64,000 nucleotides of DNA from Aureimonas glaciei (GCF_014643375.1 NZ_BMJJ01000010.1:163093-227092), one strand, 5' to 3'. Shown: positions 39,123 through 48,082, counted from the first letter of the stretch. Notes: generated by a model from the letters alone, not told the origin. Program-made: numbers and translations.

Positions 39123-39431
39123 GTGAATGACGTCAGCCAGAAGTCGGGAGTGTCCGACACGCTCGTGGAAGCGCGCAGCGGTTTGTTTCGCGCCACCCTT
39201 CTGTTCGGTTCGATCGCCGTCGCGCTGGCGATGATCGTGGTGCCGACCGCCGATCAACAGGCCAAGCAGCGCGTGGCGGCGGAGCGCGCCAGGGAACTGG
39301 ACCCGATCACCACCGGGTCGAACGGCACGACCAACCGCCAGAGCTATGTGTCGCGGCGCAGCGTGCTCACCGATCCGAGCAAGGGTCCCTGCCTGCTCTT
39401 CCCGGACGGGACGCAGCGCGGCGCCTGCTGA
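39123..39431 (+). CDS. Small single-pass membrane protein, unknown function
   Basis: This 102-residue protein is unrecognised. One transmembrane helix is at about residues 22-42 (LFRATLLFGSIAVALAMIVV) with a short soluble tail that has two Cys near its end (GPCLLF and RGAC). It starts with GTG at 39123, supported by one of the strongest Shine-Dalgarno sequences in the window (AAGGAGGTGT at 39110-39119). It stands alone between mutT and a convergent methyltransferase. Confidence 0.7.
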   Translation: MNDVSQKSGVSDTLVEARSGLFRATLLFGSIAVALAMIVVPTADQQAKQRVAAERARELDPITTGSNGTTNRQSYVSRRSVLTDPSKGPCLLFPDGTQRGAC

Positions 39432-39556
39432 GCCGGCAGTCCAGCCTGCCGCACGGGTCCGGCGTTTCGCGCGATCGACCGAGTCACCCTCAAACGCCAG
39501 ACCTTTGTTTGCCGCAGCGGGTTTTGCCGGACGGGATCGCTCCCGCGCACGGCCTC

Positions 39557-40432
39557 CTAAGAGCGATCGGCCAGGGCGGCACTGAGACTCGCCTTGGCGC
39601 TGCCGGGCTTCAGCGGCTTCTGCTGGCTCTCGTGCGGCTTCCAGCCCGAGAGGTAGACGATGTCGAAGGTGGCGCGCACGCGCCCGTCGGAATCGGCAAA
39701 ACGTTCCTGATAGATCTCGGCGGCACGCAGGAACAGCCGGCGCGGCGTCGGCACCCTGCTTCGGGCGGTCAGCATGTTGGCCATGCCCATGGCCCGGAGA
39801 TCGCGCATCAGGCCGAACATGGAATCATAGCGCACGGTGAGCCGGTCCTGATCGGTCACCGGCAAAGCGAGCCCCGCGCGCTGCAGCAGCGCCCCGGCAT
39901 CGCGGATGTCGACGAAGGGCGGAACCCGCGGCGACACACCGCCGCGAATCTCCGCCTCGGCTTCCAGCAGCGACGTGCGCAGCTCGGTCAGCGTCTCGCC
40001 GCCGAGCAGCGCCGCCAGGAACAGGCCGTCCGGCCGCAGGGCGCGCGCCGCCTGGATCAGGACGCCCGGCGTGTCGTTGGTGAGATGCAGCGACAGGGCG
40101 GAGACGACGAGATCGGCGGCGCCGTCGCGCAGTGGCAGGGCTTCCTCGTCGGCGACGATCGCCAGACCTTCGCCGACCAGAGCGGAGAGGCGCTCCACCC
40201 GCACCAGCATGTCGATCTTGCCGCTCTGGCGCAGCAGGTCCGCCATATCAGGGGAATGGCTGGCGAGATCGATGCCGAGGGCGAACTGCCGCTCGACCAG
40301 CGACAGCCGCTCGGCCAGTTCCAGCGCCACATTCGCCAGCAGGAAGCGCGCCGACGCCGCCGCCGGGTCGAGGGCGACGCGCTGGCGGCGGCGGTCGAGC
40401 AGAGCCCGATCGAACAGAGGGGTGGCGCTCAT
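39557..40432 (-). CDS. Class I methyltransferase, NDUFAF5-like
   Basis: This 291-residue protein resembles NDUFAF5/BioC-like methyltransferase-fold proteins: LFDRALLDRRRQRVALDPAAASARFLLANVALELAERL is the family start, with [54 protein letters not shown] and RDLRAMGMANML. In mitochondria the homologue hydroxylates an arginine of a complex I subunit during assembly. The bacterial role is not established. It is divergent from the comF-like gene, a conserved pairing in Hyphomicrobiales. Confidence 0.88.
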   Translation of the reverse strand: MSATPLFDRALLDRRRQRVALDPAAASARFLLANVALELAERLSLVERQFALGIDLASHSPDMADLLRQSGKIDMLVRVERLSALVGEGLAIVADEEALPLRDGAADLVVSALSLHLTNDTPGVLIQAARALRPDGLFLAALLGGETLTELRTSLLEAEAEIRGGVSPRVPPFVDIRDAGALLQRAGLALPVTDQDRLTVRYDSMFGLMRDLRAMGMANMLTARSRVPTPRRLFLRAAEIYQERFADSDGRVRATFDIVYLSGWKPHESQQKPLKPGSAKASLSAALADRS

Positions 40433-40521
40433 GAAACTTTCCGCTTTCTCGGGTCTTCCCCGGCTTGTAACCGATTTTGGCGCGTCTATCCTCGCCCTTT
40501 CGGCATTTTCCGGAGGCGGGC

Positions 40522-41286
40522 ATGGATCTGTCGCTGCAGCACGCTGCCGGTCTTCTGGCGCGCTCGGTCGGACAGCTGCTGTTCCCGCCGGTCTGCGCCG
40601 GCTGCGCTTCGGCGGTCGGCAGCCCGGATGCCCTGTGCGGCGCGTGCTGGACCCGTCTCCGGTTCATCGAGCCGCCCTATTGCGCGATCCTCGGCCTGCC
40701 CTTCGCCTATGATCCGGGGGAGGGGGCCGTGTCGCCCCAGGCGATCGCCGACCCGCCTTCCTTTGCTCGCCACCGCTCGGTGGTGATCTATGACGGCCTG
40801 GCCGCCCGTCTCGTCGCCTCGCTGAAATATGGGGATCGCACCGATCTGGTGCCAGCCATGGCGGCCTGGATGGGGCGCGCCGGGCAAGAATTGCTGGCGG
40901 CGGCTGACATCATCGTCCCCGTGCCGCTGCATCATCGGCGCCTTTGGTGGCGGCGCTTCAACCAGTCGGCGGAACTGGCGCGCCGCCTTTCGGGCGACGC
41001 GGCGGCGCGGGGGCGGGTTCTGGCCTACGAGCCACTGGCCTTGGTGCGGGTGAAGGCGACGCGCAGCCAGGTCGGTCTCGGTCGCCGGCAGCGGGAGGAC
41101 AATGTGCGCGGCGCCTTCACGGTGCGGCCGGAGCGTCGTGCCGCCGTCCTCGGCAAGCGCGTCCTCCTCGTCGACGACGTCTTCACCACCGGCGCCACCG
41201 TCGGCGCGGCCAGCCGGGCCCTGAAACGGGCCGGGGCCGGCGATGTCGACGTCTTGACCTTTGCCGGGGTTGCGGCGGAAGAATGA
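40522..41286 (+). CDS. ComF family protein (phosphoribosyltransferase fold)
   Basis: This 254-residue protein has an N-terminal zinc-binding segment (PPVCAGCASAVGSPDALCGACW) and a C-terminal PRTase domain with VLLVDDVFTTGATVGAA. Both are standard for ComF, which in some bacteria aids DNA uptake; in alphaproteobacteria it is usually present without a known competence system. The start ATG at 40522 has GGAGGCGGGC immediately upstream. It precedes grxC by 41 bases. Confidence 0.9.
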   Translation: MDLSLQHAAGLLARSVGQLLFPPVCAGCASAVGSPDALCGACWTRLRFIEPPYCAILGLPFAYDPGEGAVSPQAIADPPSFARHRSVVIYDGLAARLVASLKYGDRTDLVPAMAAWMGRAGQELLAAADIIVPVPLHHRRLWWRRFNQSAELARRLSGDAAARGRVLAYEPLALVRVKATRSQVGLGRRQREDNVRGAFTVRPERRAAVLGKRVLLVDDVFTTGATVGAASRALKRAGAGDVDVLTFAGVAAEE

Positions 41287-41327
41287 GGCGTCCATATCGG
41301 AGGGACAGCAGGCATCAGGACCATGAC

Positions 41328-41585
41328 ATGAGCGACGTCACCATCTATACCCGGCAGTTCTGCGGCTACTGCGCCCGGGCCAAGCAACTCCTGGACAAGA
41401 AGGGCGTCGCCTTCGAGGAAAAGGACGCCAGCCATTCGCCGGAACTGCGCCGGGAGATGATCGAGCGGTCCAAGGGCGGCGCGACCTTTCCGCAGATTTT
41501 CGTCGGCGAGACCCATGTCGGGGGCTGCGACGATCTCTATGCGCTGGAGCGCGCCGGCAAGCTCGATCCGCTGCTCGCCGCCTGA
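41328..41585 (+). CDS. grxC: Glutaredoxin 3
   Basis: This 85-residue dithiol glutaredoxin reduces disulfides with glutathione. The active site is CGYC in the block VTIYTRQFCGYCARAKQLL (CPYC in E. coli), and the GSH-binding TFPQIFVGETHVGGCDDLYALE segment is intact. Length is typical. The ATG at 41328 is used, since the nearby ATG at 41323 reads into a stop after two codons. It is expressed with the comF-like gene. Confidence 0.95.
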   Translation: MSDVTIYTRQFCGYCARAKQLLDKKGVAFEEKDASHSPELRREMIERSKGGATFPQIFVGETHVGGCDDLYALERAGKLDPLLAA

Positions 41586-41704
41586 CCCGGCAGCGCCGGG
41601 CGCAGCTAGGGCGCTCAGCCTCGGTCGCCCGGTCTTTCGTTATCGCATGATCCCTGGAGAGGCCCGGCGCGCGCTTCTCCGGATCGGCCCCTAGAGGAAC
41701 CGAC

Positions 41705-42568
41705 ATGGCCGTCTTCACCGCCGCCGTCCTGCAGATGCGTTCCGGCGTCGATCCCGATGCCAATGCTAAAGACTTCGCTGCCCTCGTCGAAAAGGCGGTG
41801 GCCGGCGGCGCCACCTATGTGCAGAGCCCTGAAATGACCGGCATGGTGCAGCGCGACAAGGCGGGGCTGATGGCCAAGCTGAAGGTCGGTCCCGAGGACG
41901 TGATCGTGCGCACGGCCGCCGAACTCGCCCGCCGCCACGCCATCCATCTGCATGTCGGTTCGGTCGCCGTCGCCGTCGAGGGCGGCATGGTCGCCAACCG
42001 GGCCTTTCTGTTTCGCCCCGATGGCAGCCTTCAGGCGACCTACGACAAGATTCACATGTTCGATGTCGATCTCGACAATGGCGAGAGCTGGCGCGAGTCG
42101 GCCACCTATCGCCCGGGCGGCAATGCTGCCGTCGCTGATCTGGCCATGGCCGGCGGCGCCGCCCGGCTCGGCTTTGCCGTCTGCTACGACATGCGCTTTC
42201 CCCAGCTTTTCCGCGCCGAGGCGCTGGCGGGCGCCGAGGTGCTGACGGCGCCCGCCGCCTTCACCCGCCAGACCGGCGAAGCGCACTGGCACGTGCTCCT
42301 GCGCGCCCGGGCGATCGAGAACGGCGCCTTCGTCGTCGCCGCCGCGCAGGGCGGCGTGCACGCGGACGGCCGCGAGACCTATGGCCATTCCATCATCATC
42401 GACCCCTGGGGCCGGATCCTGGCCGAGGTCGACGGCGATGCGCCCGGCGTGGCGCTGGCGACCATCGATACCGCCGCGGTGGCCGAGGCGCGCCAGAAGA
42501 TCCCGAACCTGCGCAATGCCCGCGACTTCACCGTCGCGGCCGTCGCCTCCAGCGAGGCCGCCGAGTGA
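41705..42568 (+). CDS. Carbon-nitrogen hydrolase (Nit-like, deaminated glutathione amidase type)
   Basis: This 287-residue nitrilase-superfamily protein has the Glu-Lys-Cys triad: E43 in VQSPEMTGM, Lys in [11 protein letters not shown] and the nucleophile in [14 protein letters not shown]. The [15 protein letters not shown] and [19 protein letters not shown] segments fit the Nit1/Nit2 amidase branch, whose members repair deaminated glutathione. The substrate is inferred by branch only. It is coupled to the DUF1178 gene by a 4-base overlap and lies near grxC. Confidence 0.88.
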   Translation: MAVFTAAVLQMRSGVDPDANAKDFAALVEKAVAGGATYVQSPEMTGMVQRDKAGLMAKLKVGPEDVIVRTAAELARRHAIHLHVGSVAVAVEGGMVANRAFLFRPDGSLQATYDKIHMFDVDLDNGESWRESATYRPGGNAAVADLAMAGGAARLGFAVCYDMRFPQLFRAEALAGAEVLTAPAAFTRQTGEAHWHVLLRARAIENGAFVVAAAQGGVHADGRETYGHSIIIDPWGRILAEVDGDAPGVALATIDTAAVAEARQKIPNLRNARDFTVAAVASSEAAE

Positions 42569-42978
42569 TCACCTTCGCCCTGCGGTGCGAGCCCGCGGGA
42601 CATTCCTTCGACGCCTGGTTCCGTTCCAGCGAGGATTTCGAGACGCAGAACGCGCGCCATCTCGTCGGCTGCCCGGTTTGCGGCACGACGTCGGTCGACA
42701 AGGCGCTGATGCGGCCGGCGGTGAGCGGCACGCGGCGCGAGACCGGACCCGAGGACGCGGCGAAGATGATGACGGCGCTGCAGCAGATGGCACGCGAGGC
42801 CCGCGCCAGGGCCGACTATGTCGGCCCGGGCTTTGCCGAGGAGGCGCGCCGCATCCACTATGGCGAGACGCCGGCGCGGCAGATCTACGGCGAGGCCTCG
42901 CCGCCGGAGGTGAAGGGCCTCGTCGAGGAGGGCATCGCCGTCCTGCCGATGCCGCCGCTGCCGGAAGACAAGAACTAG
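42565..42978 (+). CDS. DUF1178 family protein
   Basis: This 137-residue protein matches DUF1178: [51 protein letters not shown], with a CPxC pair of zinc-ribbon type, and a C-terminal [23 protein letters not shown] block. No function is known; the family often follows a nitrilase-like gene in Hyphomicrobiales. The start is GTG at 42565, overlapping the amidase stop by 4 bases. Confidence 0.9.
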   Translation: MITFALRCEPAGHSFDAWFRSSEDFETQNARHLVGCPVCGTTSVDKALMRPAVSGTRRETGPEDAAKMMTALQQMAREARARADYVGPGFAEEARRIHYGETPARQIYGEASPPEVKGLVEEGIAVLPMPPLPEDKN

Positions 42979-43047
42979 GCTCGCCCGCGCGGCTGGCGCC
43001 CACCGATCTCCCGCCGCTGTCGTCGGCGTTGCCCAAAATTTCCCGGA

Positions 43048-43338
43048 GTGTTTCGATTGGCCAAGACCTGGGCGAAGGCGCCGTCCCCCTGCATCGACGT
43101 GTGCAAGTTCCGCGATGCCGGCCGCTGCGTCGGCTGCGCCATGACCAAGCCCGAGAAGAAGTCCTTCAAGCGCCTGTCCAAGAAATCGAAGAAGCAGGCC
43201 TTCTTCGTGATGCTGGAGCAGCGGCTCGCGGCGATGGGCAAGCTCGGCTACTGGACGCGCATGTACCGCCGCAAATGCGACCGCAAGGACGCCCCCTGTC
43301 CGCTCGACAAGCTGGAAAAAGCGGATCGGGCTGCCTAG
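43048..43338 (+). CDS. DUF1289 domain-containing protein, copy 1
   Basis: This 96-residue protein has the DUF1289 Cys pattern [26 protein letters not shown], then a Cys pair near the C-terminus ([10 protein letters not shown]). The four N-terminal Cys suggest a metal or Fe-S site. It is highly basic after the Cys region. It starts with GTG at 43048 after CCCGGA. A paralogue follows at 43638 on the same strand. Confidence 0.83.
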   Translation: MFRLAKTWAKAPSPCIDVCKFRDAGRCVGCAMTKPEKKSFKRLSKKSKKQAFFVMLEQRLAAMGKLGYWTRMYRRKCDRKDAPCPLDKLEKADRAA

Positions 43339-43416
43339 ATCGGGGTCTGCGGTTCGCTGAGCGTTCTGGAACCGCGGAACTTGAAGGCAAGCCGCAACGG
43401 CACCGCGCCTTCTTCG

Positions 43417-43566
43417 CCCCTCTGGGGAGAAGTGGCCGGCAGGCCGATGAGGGGAGCGCCCGAGGCGGTCGGAGTGAGTGTCCAGATCACAGTCGTCACG
43501 CGGCGCGCGGCTGCGCCGCCCCCTCATCCCGCTGCCGCAACCTACTCCCCGCCGGGGAGAAGAAGC
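43417..43566. repeat. Rhizobial-type palindromic repeat between DUF1289 paralogues
   Basis: The left arm CCCCTCTGGGGAGAAG...GATGAGGGG and the right arm CCCCCTCATCCCGCTGCCG...CCCCGCCGGGGAGAAG form a large imperfect inverted repeat. The CCCTCATCC/GGGGAGAAG words are those of a palindromic element common between genes of Hyphomicrobiales. It fills the region between the two DUF1289 genes. Confidence 0.8.
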
Positions 43567-43637
43567 AGCGTCCCTGCCGAGCCCGGCACGACTGTCGCCC
43601 GAGCCTGCCTTGCTGCGTAACGCCTGAGGAAATGCCC

Positions 43638-43922
43638 ATGTCCGACACCGAACTCGACCTCTGGGCCGACGCGCCGAGCCCCTGCGTCGACGTGTGCAAA
43701 TACAAGCGCCAGGGCCGCTGCGTCGGCTGCGCGATGACCAAGGAAGAAAAGCAGTCCTTTCCGCGCAACGGCAGCGGCGCGGCGAAGAAGGAATTCATCG
43801 AGACGCTGATGGGGCGGCTGGCGGACTCGACGCGCAATCCCGCCTTCTGGGTGATGGCCTATCAGCGGAAATGCGCGATCGAGGGTGTGCCGTGTCCGAT
43901 CGCCGAGGACGACGAGGTTTAA
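43638..43922 (+). CDS. DUF1289 domain-containing protein, copy 2
   Basis: This 94-residue protein is a paralogue of the gene at 43048: [29 protein letters not shown] shares the spacing and most residues, and the C-terminal [10 protein letters not shown] pair is also kept. The first ten residues are acidic instead of basic. The ATG at 43638 follows GAGGA at the right distance. Its function is unknown. Confidence 0.85.
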   Translation: MSDTELDLWADAPSPCVDVCKYKRQGRCVGCAMTKEEKQSFPRNGSGAAKKEFIETLMGRLADSTRNPAFWVMAYQRKCAIEGVPCPIAEDDEV

Positions 43923-44000
43923 GGAGCCGAGCCATGCGGGTCGCTGCGCGGCCGCCGCCGTCGGGGAGATGGCGGCCTGTCAACGGGGCTGATCCAGGCC

Positions 44001-45011
44001 TCAGATCGCCAGACGCCCGGGCGAGACCTTTAGGGTCACCACGAGGCCGGTTTCGGCCCAGTTGTAGTGGATCGAGCCCTGCAGGTGGCCGTTCACGCTG
44101 CGCTCGACGAGCTTGCTTCCGTAGCCGCCCTTGCCCACGGGTGCGGTGACCTTCGGGCCGCCGTTTTCCGTCCAGACGACCGTCACCGCCTTGTCCTGGG
44201 CGGAGCAGGACACGTCGAGGGTGCCGGTATCGACGGAGAGAGCCCCGTATTTCAGCGAGTTCGTCGCCAGTTCGTGAACGATCAGCGCGAGAATTGTCGT
44301 CGCCGCGTCCCCGACGCTCATCCGCGGAACGGAGACCCGGATGCGACCACTGAAGGCGCCGAGATCGTCATAGGGGGCGAGAAGGACCGTGAGCAGATCC
44401 CCGAGCAGGGCCGAGGGGGCCCTGGTCTGCGCGGGCACGGGACGCACCAGATCATGCGCGCGACCCAGGGCCGTCAGCCTCAGCGTGAGATCGCGCGCCA
44501 TGTCGGTCGTGGTTTTGGTCGAGCGCGAGGTGATGGCGGTGAGGCCGGAGGCGATCGCCAGGAGATTCTTGACGCGGTGGCTCATCTCACCGGCCAGGAG
44601 TTCGCGACCTTCCTCGGCCTGCTTGCGTCCGGTGACGTCGATGAAGATGCCGAACATGAGCCGCCGGACCATGCCGGCATCGTCGCCCTGTCCGCGGGCG
44701 GATATCCACTTGAGCTCGTCGCCGATCATGATCCGGAAGTCGATCTCGAAAGCCCCGACGATCGCCCGCGTCGCGGTGAAGGCGGCGCGGACCCGGTCCC
44801 GGTCGGCAGGATGAATGTGGTCGGACAGATCCTCGAAGGTGACGTCGATGCCGTGCGGAATACCCCACAGATCGTAGGCCAGGTCGTCCATCGCCAGCGC
44901 GTCGGTGTCCACGTTCCACGACCACAGGGTGACGCCGGCCGCCTGGATGGCGCGCACGAGGTTCTTCGATTCCCACAGAAGGGGCTTCAGCGTCTCGGCT
45001 GTCGTGGTCAT
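44001..45011 (-). CDS. PAS-containing sensor histidine kinase, HWE family
   Basis: This 336-residue cytoplasmic kinase has one PAS domain (about residues 20-130, with FGIFIDVTGRKQAEE at its end) and an HWE-type kinase core. The phospho-acceptor is H145 in EMSHRVKNLLAIASGL, the ATP N-box is IVHELATNSLKYGALS and the WxE motif is VVWTENGG. HWE kinases in alphaproteobacteria sense light, redox or general stress. No response regulator is adjacent, so the partner is encoded elsewhere. The ATG at 45011 has GGAGAGTTC upstream. Confidence 0.93.
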   Translation of the reverse strand: MTTTAETLKPLLWESKNLVRAIQAAGVTLWSWNVDTDALAMDDLAYDLWGIPHGIDVTFEDLSDHIHPADRDRVRAAFTATRAIVGAFEIDFRIMIGDELKWISARGQGDDAGMVRRLMFGIFIDVTGRKQAEEGRELLAGEMSHRVKNLLAIASGLTAITSRSTKTTTDMARDLTLRLTALGRAHDLVRPVPAQTRAPSALLGDLLTVLLAPYDDLGAFSGRIRVSVPRMSVGDAATTILALIVHELATNSLKYGALSVDTGTLDVSCSAQDKAVTVVWTENGGPKVTAPVGKGGYGSKLVERSVNGHLQGSIHYNWAETGLVVTLKVSPGRLAI

Positions 45012-45466
45012 GAACTCTCCAAAATGCAGCCACCCCGCGACCGGGCAAATGTGCCAGGTCACCGCAGCCGGCTACGAACGGCTCGCCAGAAGAGATGGCT
45101 CGTTGAGGGGACAAGTGCCGCGCTCTTGTAGCGACCGACGGGCGACTGGGCGCAATAACCCGTAGCTATACCCGCTTTTCGACAAAAAGGCTGTTCCGCC
45201 GTCCATCTGGCGGGATGGACCGGCGGAGGACGCGTCCTGCTGCGGTTCCGGACCTGCTTTCGGCCTCGCAATCGTACGGCTCGCGTTTGCCGCGGCCGAC
45301 CCGCGAGGGCTCTTTTCGACAGCCGCGACGCGTCGGCATCCGGGCGGGCGAAACGGGGCGCTGCTCTTCGGCCCGGGGGAATCCGGCCGGTGCCGCGATA
45401 TGCCCAAACGAAAGCGGCCCCGCCATCCCTGGCAGGGCCGCTTGCAGAACGGATGGGACGCGGCGC
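45012..45466. other. Intergenic region between HWE kinase and dps
   Basis: These 455 bases contain the kinase promoter region and, at the right end, the dps terminator. No credible gene is seen; the small reading frames are Arg/Gly/Pro-rich shadows. Confidence 0.5.
45412..45443 (-). terminator. Rho-independent terminator of dps
   Basis: Arms AAGCGGCCC and GGGCCGCTT pair perfectly, followed on the minus strand by TTCGTTT. The hairpin starts 23 bases after the dps stop. Confidence 0.8.
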
Positions 45467-45937
45467 CTACTTCAGGTGGGCGCGCAGCATCCAGGCGAAC
45501 TTGTCATGCGCCTCGATGCGGGCGGTGGCGAGGTCGTTGGTCGCCCAATCGCCGTGCTGGTCGGCGATCTCGCAGAGAGCCGAGAGCGTCGTGGAGATCT
45601 GCTCCTGGTCGGCGAGGAGGGCGGCGATCATTTCCTTGGCGTCGGCGTGGCCGTCATGCTCCTTCACCGCGCTGCGGGCGAGGTAGACAGAGTAGCGGCC
45701 TTCGGCATGCATGTCGAACTGCTTGATCCGCTCGGCGAGCAGATCCTGTCCCTCGAAATGATCCTCGTACATCTTCTGGAACAGCTCGTGCAGCGGCCCG
45801 AAGGACATGCCGGTGACGTTCCAGTGAAAATTCTGCGCCTTCATCGTCTCGACGGAGGTCTCGGCCAGCGCCTGGGTCAGGCCCTCGACGAGTTCCTGCT
45901 TGGCGCTCGGCTCGATCTTGGCGGCGGTCAGTCCCAT
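45467..45937 (-). CDS. dps: DNA starvation/stationary-phase protection protein Dps
   Basis: This 156-residue ferritin-like protein forms a dodecamer that oxidises and stores iron and shields DNA. The inter-subunit ferroxidase ligands are in the family spacing: H38 (NFHWN), H50 (PLHELF), D65 and E69 (GQDLLAERI). Length is normal. The gene stands alone, with its own terminator. Upstream, two Irr-box-like palindromes frame a candidate promoter, so iron-dependent control is likely. Confidence 0.96.
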   Translation of the reverse strand: MGLTAAKIEPSAKQELVEGLTQALAETSVETMKAQNFHWNVTGMSFGPLHELFQKMYEDHFEGQDLLAERIKQFDMHAEGRYSVYLARSAVKEHDGHADAKEMIAALLADQEQISTTLSALCEIADQHGDWATNDLATARIEAHDKFAWMLRAHLK

Positions 45938-45973
45938 CGGTCTCTCCTTTGGCCGGTCGCGCCGGCGTCTATT

Positions 45974-45990
45974 CCTGGAATAATTCCAAA
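45974..45990 (-). promoter_or_regulatory. Irr-box-like site 1 at the dps promoter
   Basis: On the minus strand the 17-mer reads TTTGGAATTATTCCAGG, close to the iron control element TTTAGAA-N3-TTCTAAA of rhizobial Irr. It begins within the proposed -10 (TAGTTT, 45993-45988) and extends over the start region, where a bound protein would block transcription. Confidence 0.6.
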
Positions 45991-46016
45991 CTAGGCGGTC
46001 GGCCCGGCAATGGCAA
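45988..46016 (-). promoter_or_regulatory. Candidate dps promoter
   Basis: On the minus strand TTGCCA (46016-46011) and TAGTTT (45993-45988) are spaced by 17 bases, about 50 bases upstream of the dps start codon. The match is moderate; its position between two Irr-box-like palindromes supports it. Confidence 0.45.
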
Positions 46017-46021
46017 CCCTG

Positions 46022-46038
46022 TTTTGAATCATTCTAAA
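46022..46038 (-). promoter_or_regulatory. Irr-box-like site 2 upstream of dps
   Basis: The plus strand reads TTTTGAATCATTCTAAA, one mismatch from the symmetric ICE pattern TTTAGAA-N3-TTCTAAA. It lies just upstream of the proposed -35, 48 bases centre to centre from site 1. The only divergently or downstream placed gene it can serve is dps, since the neighbouring gene is transcribed towards it. Confidence 0.65.
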
Positions 46039-46119
46039 CTGGCGGCGGTCCAGCCGCGATATCCACGGGGCGGATCAAAGGTAGAAGGGTTCCTGACGGG
46101 TCGCGGTTCCGCGCGATGG

Positions 46120-46575
46120 TTAGTCGGTGGTGCCCAGCATCCGCACCATGCCGGCGGCGAGAAACCGCAGCCAACGCTGGCCGTCCGGCTGTACGCGCCA
46201 GGCGATGAGGGCGCGCGCGCCGCTGTCGTCGCCGGCGCGGCAGGCCGCGGCAAGGCGCAGGAGCCAGATCTCGTCGTCGCTGACGGTCTTCGTGCCCGGC
46301 CGGTAGAACACCATTTCGCGCCGCGCCTTGTCGGCGAGACCACGGAAGAAGGCGACGGAAAAGCGGGAGAGTGAGACGTCCGGCTCGCCGGAAAGGAGAA
46401 AGCAGGCACGCTCGAGATCGGGCTTGGGCGCGATCAGGCTGCGCAGCGCGAGCCAGCGCAGTCGGTCGAGATCGATGCGCTCGGCCGTCGTCGGCACGAA
46501 GCTGCGGGCGACCGCGGCCGCAGGGCAGGCCGGAAAAGCCACCACGGTCGACTGGTTCTTCAGCGCTGTTGCCAT
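46120..46575 (-). CDS. Conserved hypothetical protein upstream of dps
   Basis: This 151-residue protein is unrecognised. It is probably cytoplasmic and alpha-helical, with TTAERIDLDRLRWLALRSLIAP, SLSRFSVAFFRGLADKARREMVFYRPGTKTVSDDEIWLLRLAAACRAGD and GQRWLRFLAAGMVRM. The central segment suggests a small helical repeat domain. The ATG at 46575 has GGGAG upstream. It is 125 bases downstream of ubiG on the same strand. Confidence 0.65.
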   Translation of the reverse strand: MATALKNQSTVVAFPACPAAAVARSFVPTTAERIDLDRLRWLALRSLIAPKPDLERACFLLSGEPDVSLSRFSVAFFRGLADKARREMVFYRPGTKTVSDDEIWLLRLAAACRAGDDSGARALIAWRVQPDGQRWLRFLAAGMVRMLGTTD

Positions 46576-46700
46576 ATGAACTCCCGTCGCCCGCAAGGGC
46601 GCCTGCACTGCGTGCCCGTCACCTTCGATATAAACATGAGCAAGATCGGAAGCAATCGTCGCGAGCGCGGCACGATGGCCGATCCGCGTCGTCGGGGCGA

Positions 46701-47444
46701 TCAGTTGCGGCGGGCGAGGACCATGTAGTTGACGCTGATGTCGCTCGATCGGCGCCAGGCATCGGCGAGCGGGTGATAGACGACGCCGGTCTCGTCGATC
46801 ACCGACAGGCCCGCCCCCTCCACCGGCGCGCGGATCTCCTCCGGACGCACCAGCTTGTCATACTGATGCGTGCCCTTGGGCAGCCAGCCCAGCACGTATT
46901 CCGCCCCGATGATGGCAAGGCCCATGGCCTTCATCGTGCGGTTGATGGTGGAGACGAGGAGGAGCCCGCCCGGCTTCACCAGATGGGCGCAGGTGGTGAG
47001 GAAAAACGGCACGTCGGAGACATGCTCGACGACTTCGAGCGCCAGCACGACGTCGAAGGTTTCGCCGCCCTCGGCGATCGCCTCGGCCGTCGTCGCGCGG
47101 TAATCGATGGCGAGCCCGCTCTGCGCGGCGTGGATCTTGGCCACCTCGATATTGGTCGCCGACGCGTCGGCGCCGACGACGGAGGCCCCGAGTCGCGCCA
47201 TCGGCTCGGCGATCAGCCCGCCGCCGCAGCCGATGTCGAGAAGGCTGAGACCCTCGAACGGGCGCATGCCTTGCGTTTCGCGTCCGAAGTTCATGCCGAG
47301 CTGCTCGCGGATATAGGTGAGCCGCACCGGGTTGAACTTGTGCAGAGGCTTGAACTTTCCCGCCGGGTTCCACCATTCGGCCGCCAGGCGCGAAAAGCGC
47401 TCGACTTCCGAGGCGTCGATCGTCGTCTGCCGCGCTTCGCTCAT
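46701..47444 (-). CDS. ubiG: Bifunctional 2-polyprenyl-6-hydroxyphenol methylase/3-demethylubiquinol 3-O-methyltransferase
   Basis: This 247-residue SAM methyltransferase performs both O-methylations of ubiquinone synthesis. Motif I is [19 protein letters not shown] and the UbiG-specific parts are [29 protein letters not shown] at the start and [39 protein letters not shown]. The start is the ATG at 47444, which gives the usual N-terminus. It is divergent from lysC across the second brnTA module. Confidence 0.97.
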   Translation of the reverse strand: MSEARQTTIDASEVERFSRLAAEWWNPAGKFKPLHKFNPVRLTYIREQLGMNFGRETQGMRPFEGLSLLDIGCGGGLIAEPMARLGASVVGADASATNIEVAKIHAAQSGLAIDYRATTAEAIAEGGETFDVVLALEVVEHVSDVPFFLTTCAHLVKPGGLLLVSTINRTMKAMGLAIIGAEYVLGWLPKGTHQYDKLVRPEEIRAPVEGAGLSVIDETGVVYHPLADAWRRSSDISVNYMVLARRN

Positions 47445-47530
47445 GATCCCGGTCCCGCCATCGCTGTCTTCACCCTCCGCATGTTCGCCCCAGGGGGCGA
47501 AAGTCAAGCGAGGGAACGACGCGACGGGGT

Positions 47531-47797
47531 TCACGGTCTCGATACGTCCTCCTCCATCAGCATCCGGATGTAGCGGGTAAAGGGCATGCCCCTGGCCTCC
47601 GCCTTCGATTTGACGGCGTCGAGGAGGCCCTGCGGGATTCGCATGTTCAACTGGGCGGCCTTCTTCTCGAACTCGAACCGCATCGGCTTGAAGCCGGAGA
47701 AGTCGTATTCCGACAGATCCGCCGTCGCGACGAATTCCTCTGCCTCCTCATCGCTCCGGTGGGTTGGGAACGGCTTTAAGGTTCTTTTGTCGCTCAT
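47531..47797 (-). CDS. BrnA/CopG family antitoxin
   Basis: This 88-residue protein is the partner of the overlapping BrnT-type toxin. An acidic N-terminal half ([25 protein letters not shown]) precedes a CopG-like ribbon-helix-helix ([35 protein letters not shown]). The layout differs from the antitoxin of the first module, which is of DUF4415 type. It starts inside the toxin gene, overlapping by 50 bases. Confidence 0.83.
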   Translation of the reverse strand: MSDKRTLKPFPTHRSDEEAEEFVATADLSEYDFSGFKPMRFEFEKKAAQLNMRIPQGLLDAVKSKAEARGMPFTRYIRMLMEEDVSRP

Positions 47798-48059
47798 AGT
47801 TTCGCCGTTCCTTTTCATGCATGAAGCGAGCCGAGATCGGGCGGATGCGATCCTGCCGAATGGCGAAGACGATAAAGACACAGCGACCGCTGTCCGTTTC
47901 GCCGATCGCATTGTAGCGGGTCTCGTCGCTTTGCGTGCGATCAGGCAAGACGTATGGCTGGCGGCCGAACAGCGCTTCGATCTCTGCACGCGACACGCCA
48001 TGCTTGCCGCATTTGGGCCAGTTGCCTGCATCCCAATCGAATCCAGCAAGCACATCCAC
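47748..48059 (-). CDS. BrnT family toxin (second module)
   Basis: This protein of about 103 residues has clear BrnT marks: FDWDAGNWPKCGKHGVSRAEIEALF, the central DETRYNAIGETDSGRCVFIVFAIR and the catalytic [17 protein letters not shown], with the ISAR signature intact, unlike the first module. The preferred start is GTG at 48059, because a likely promoter and a GTATATAC palindrome lie at 48083-48090; a TTG at 48110 would fall upstream of that promoter. Toxin precedes antitoxin, as in the first module. Confidence 0.82.
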   Translation of the reverse strand: MDVLAGFDWDAGNWPKCGKHGVSRAEIEALFGRQPYVLPDRTQSDETRYNAIGETDSGRCVFIVFAIRQDRIRPISARFMHEKERRNYERQKNLKAVPNPPER

Positions 48060-48082
48060 CTCGTCCGAACTGGTTGACGTTC

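Noticed and set aside
45166-45426. An 86-codon frame between the HWE kinase and dps
   Set aside because: Its composition is Arg/Pro/Gly-rich shadow, it lacks a ribosome-binding site and it runs through the dps terminator.
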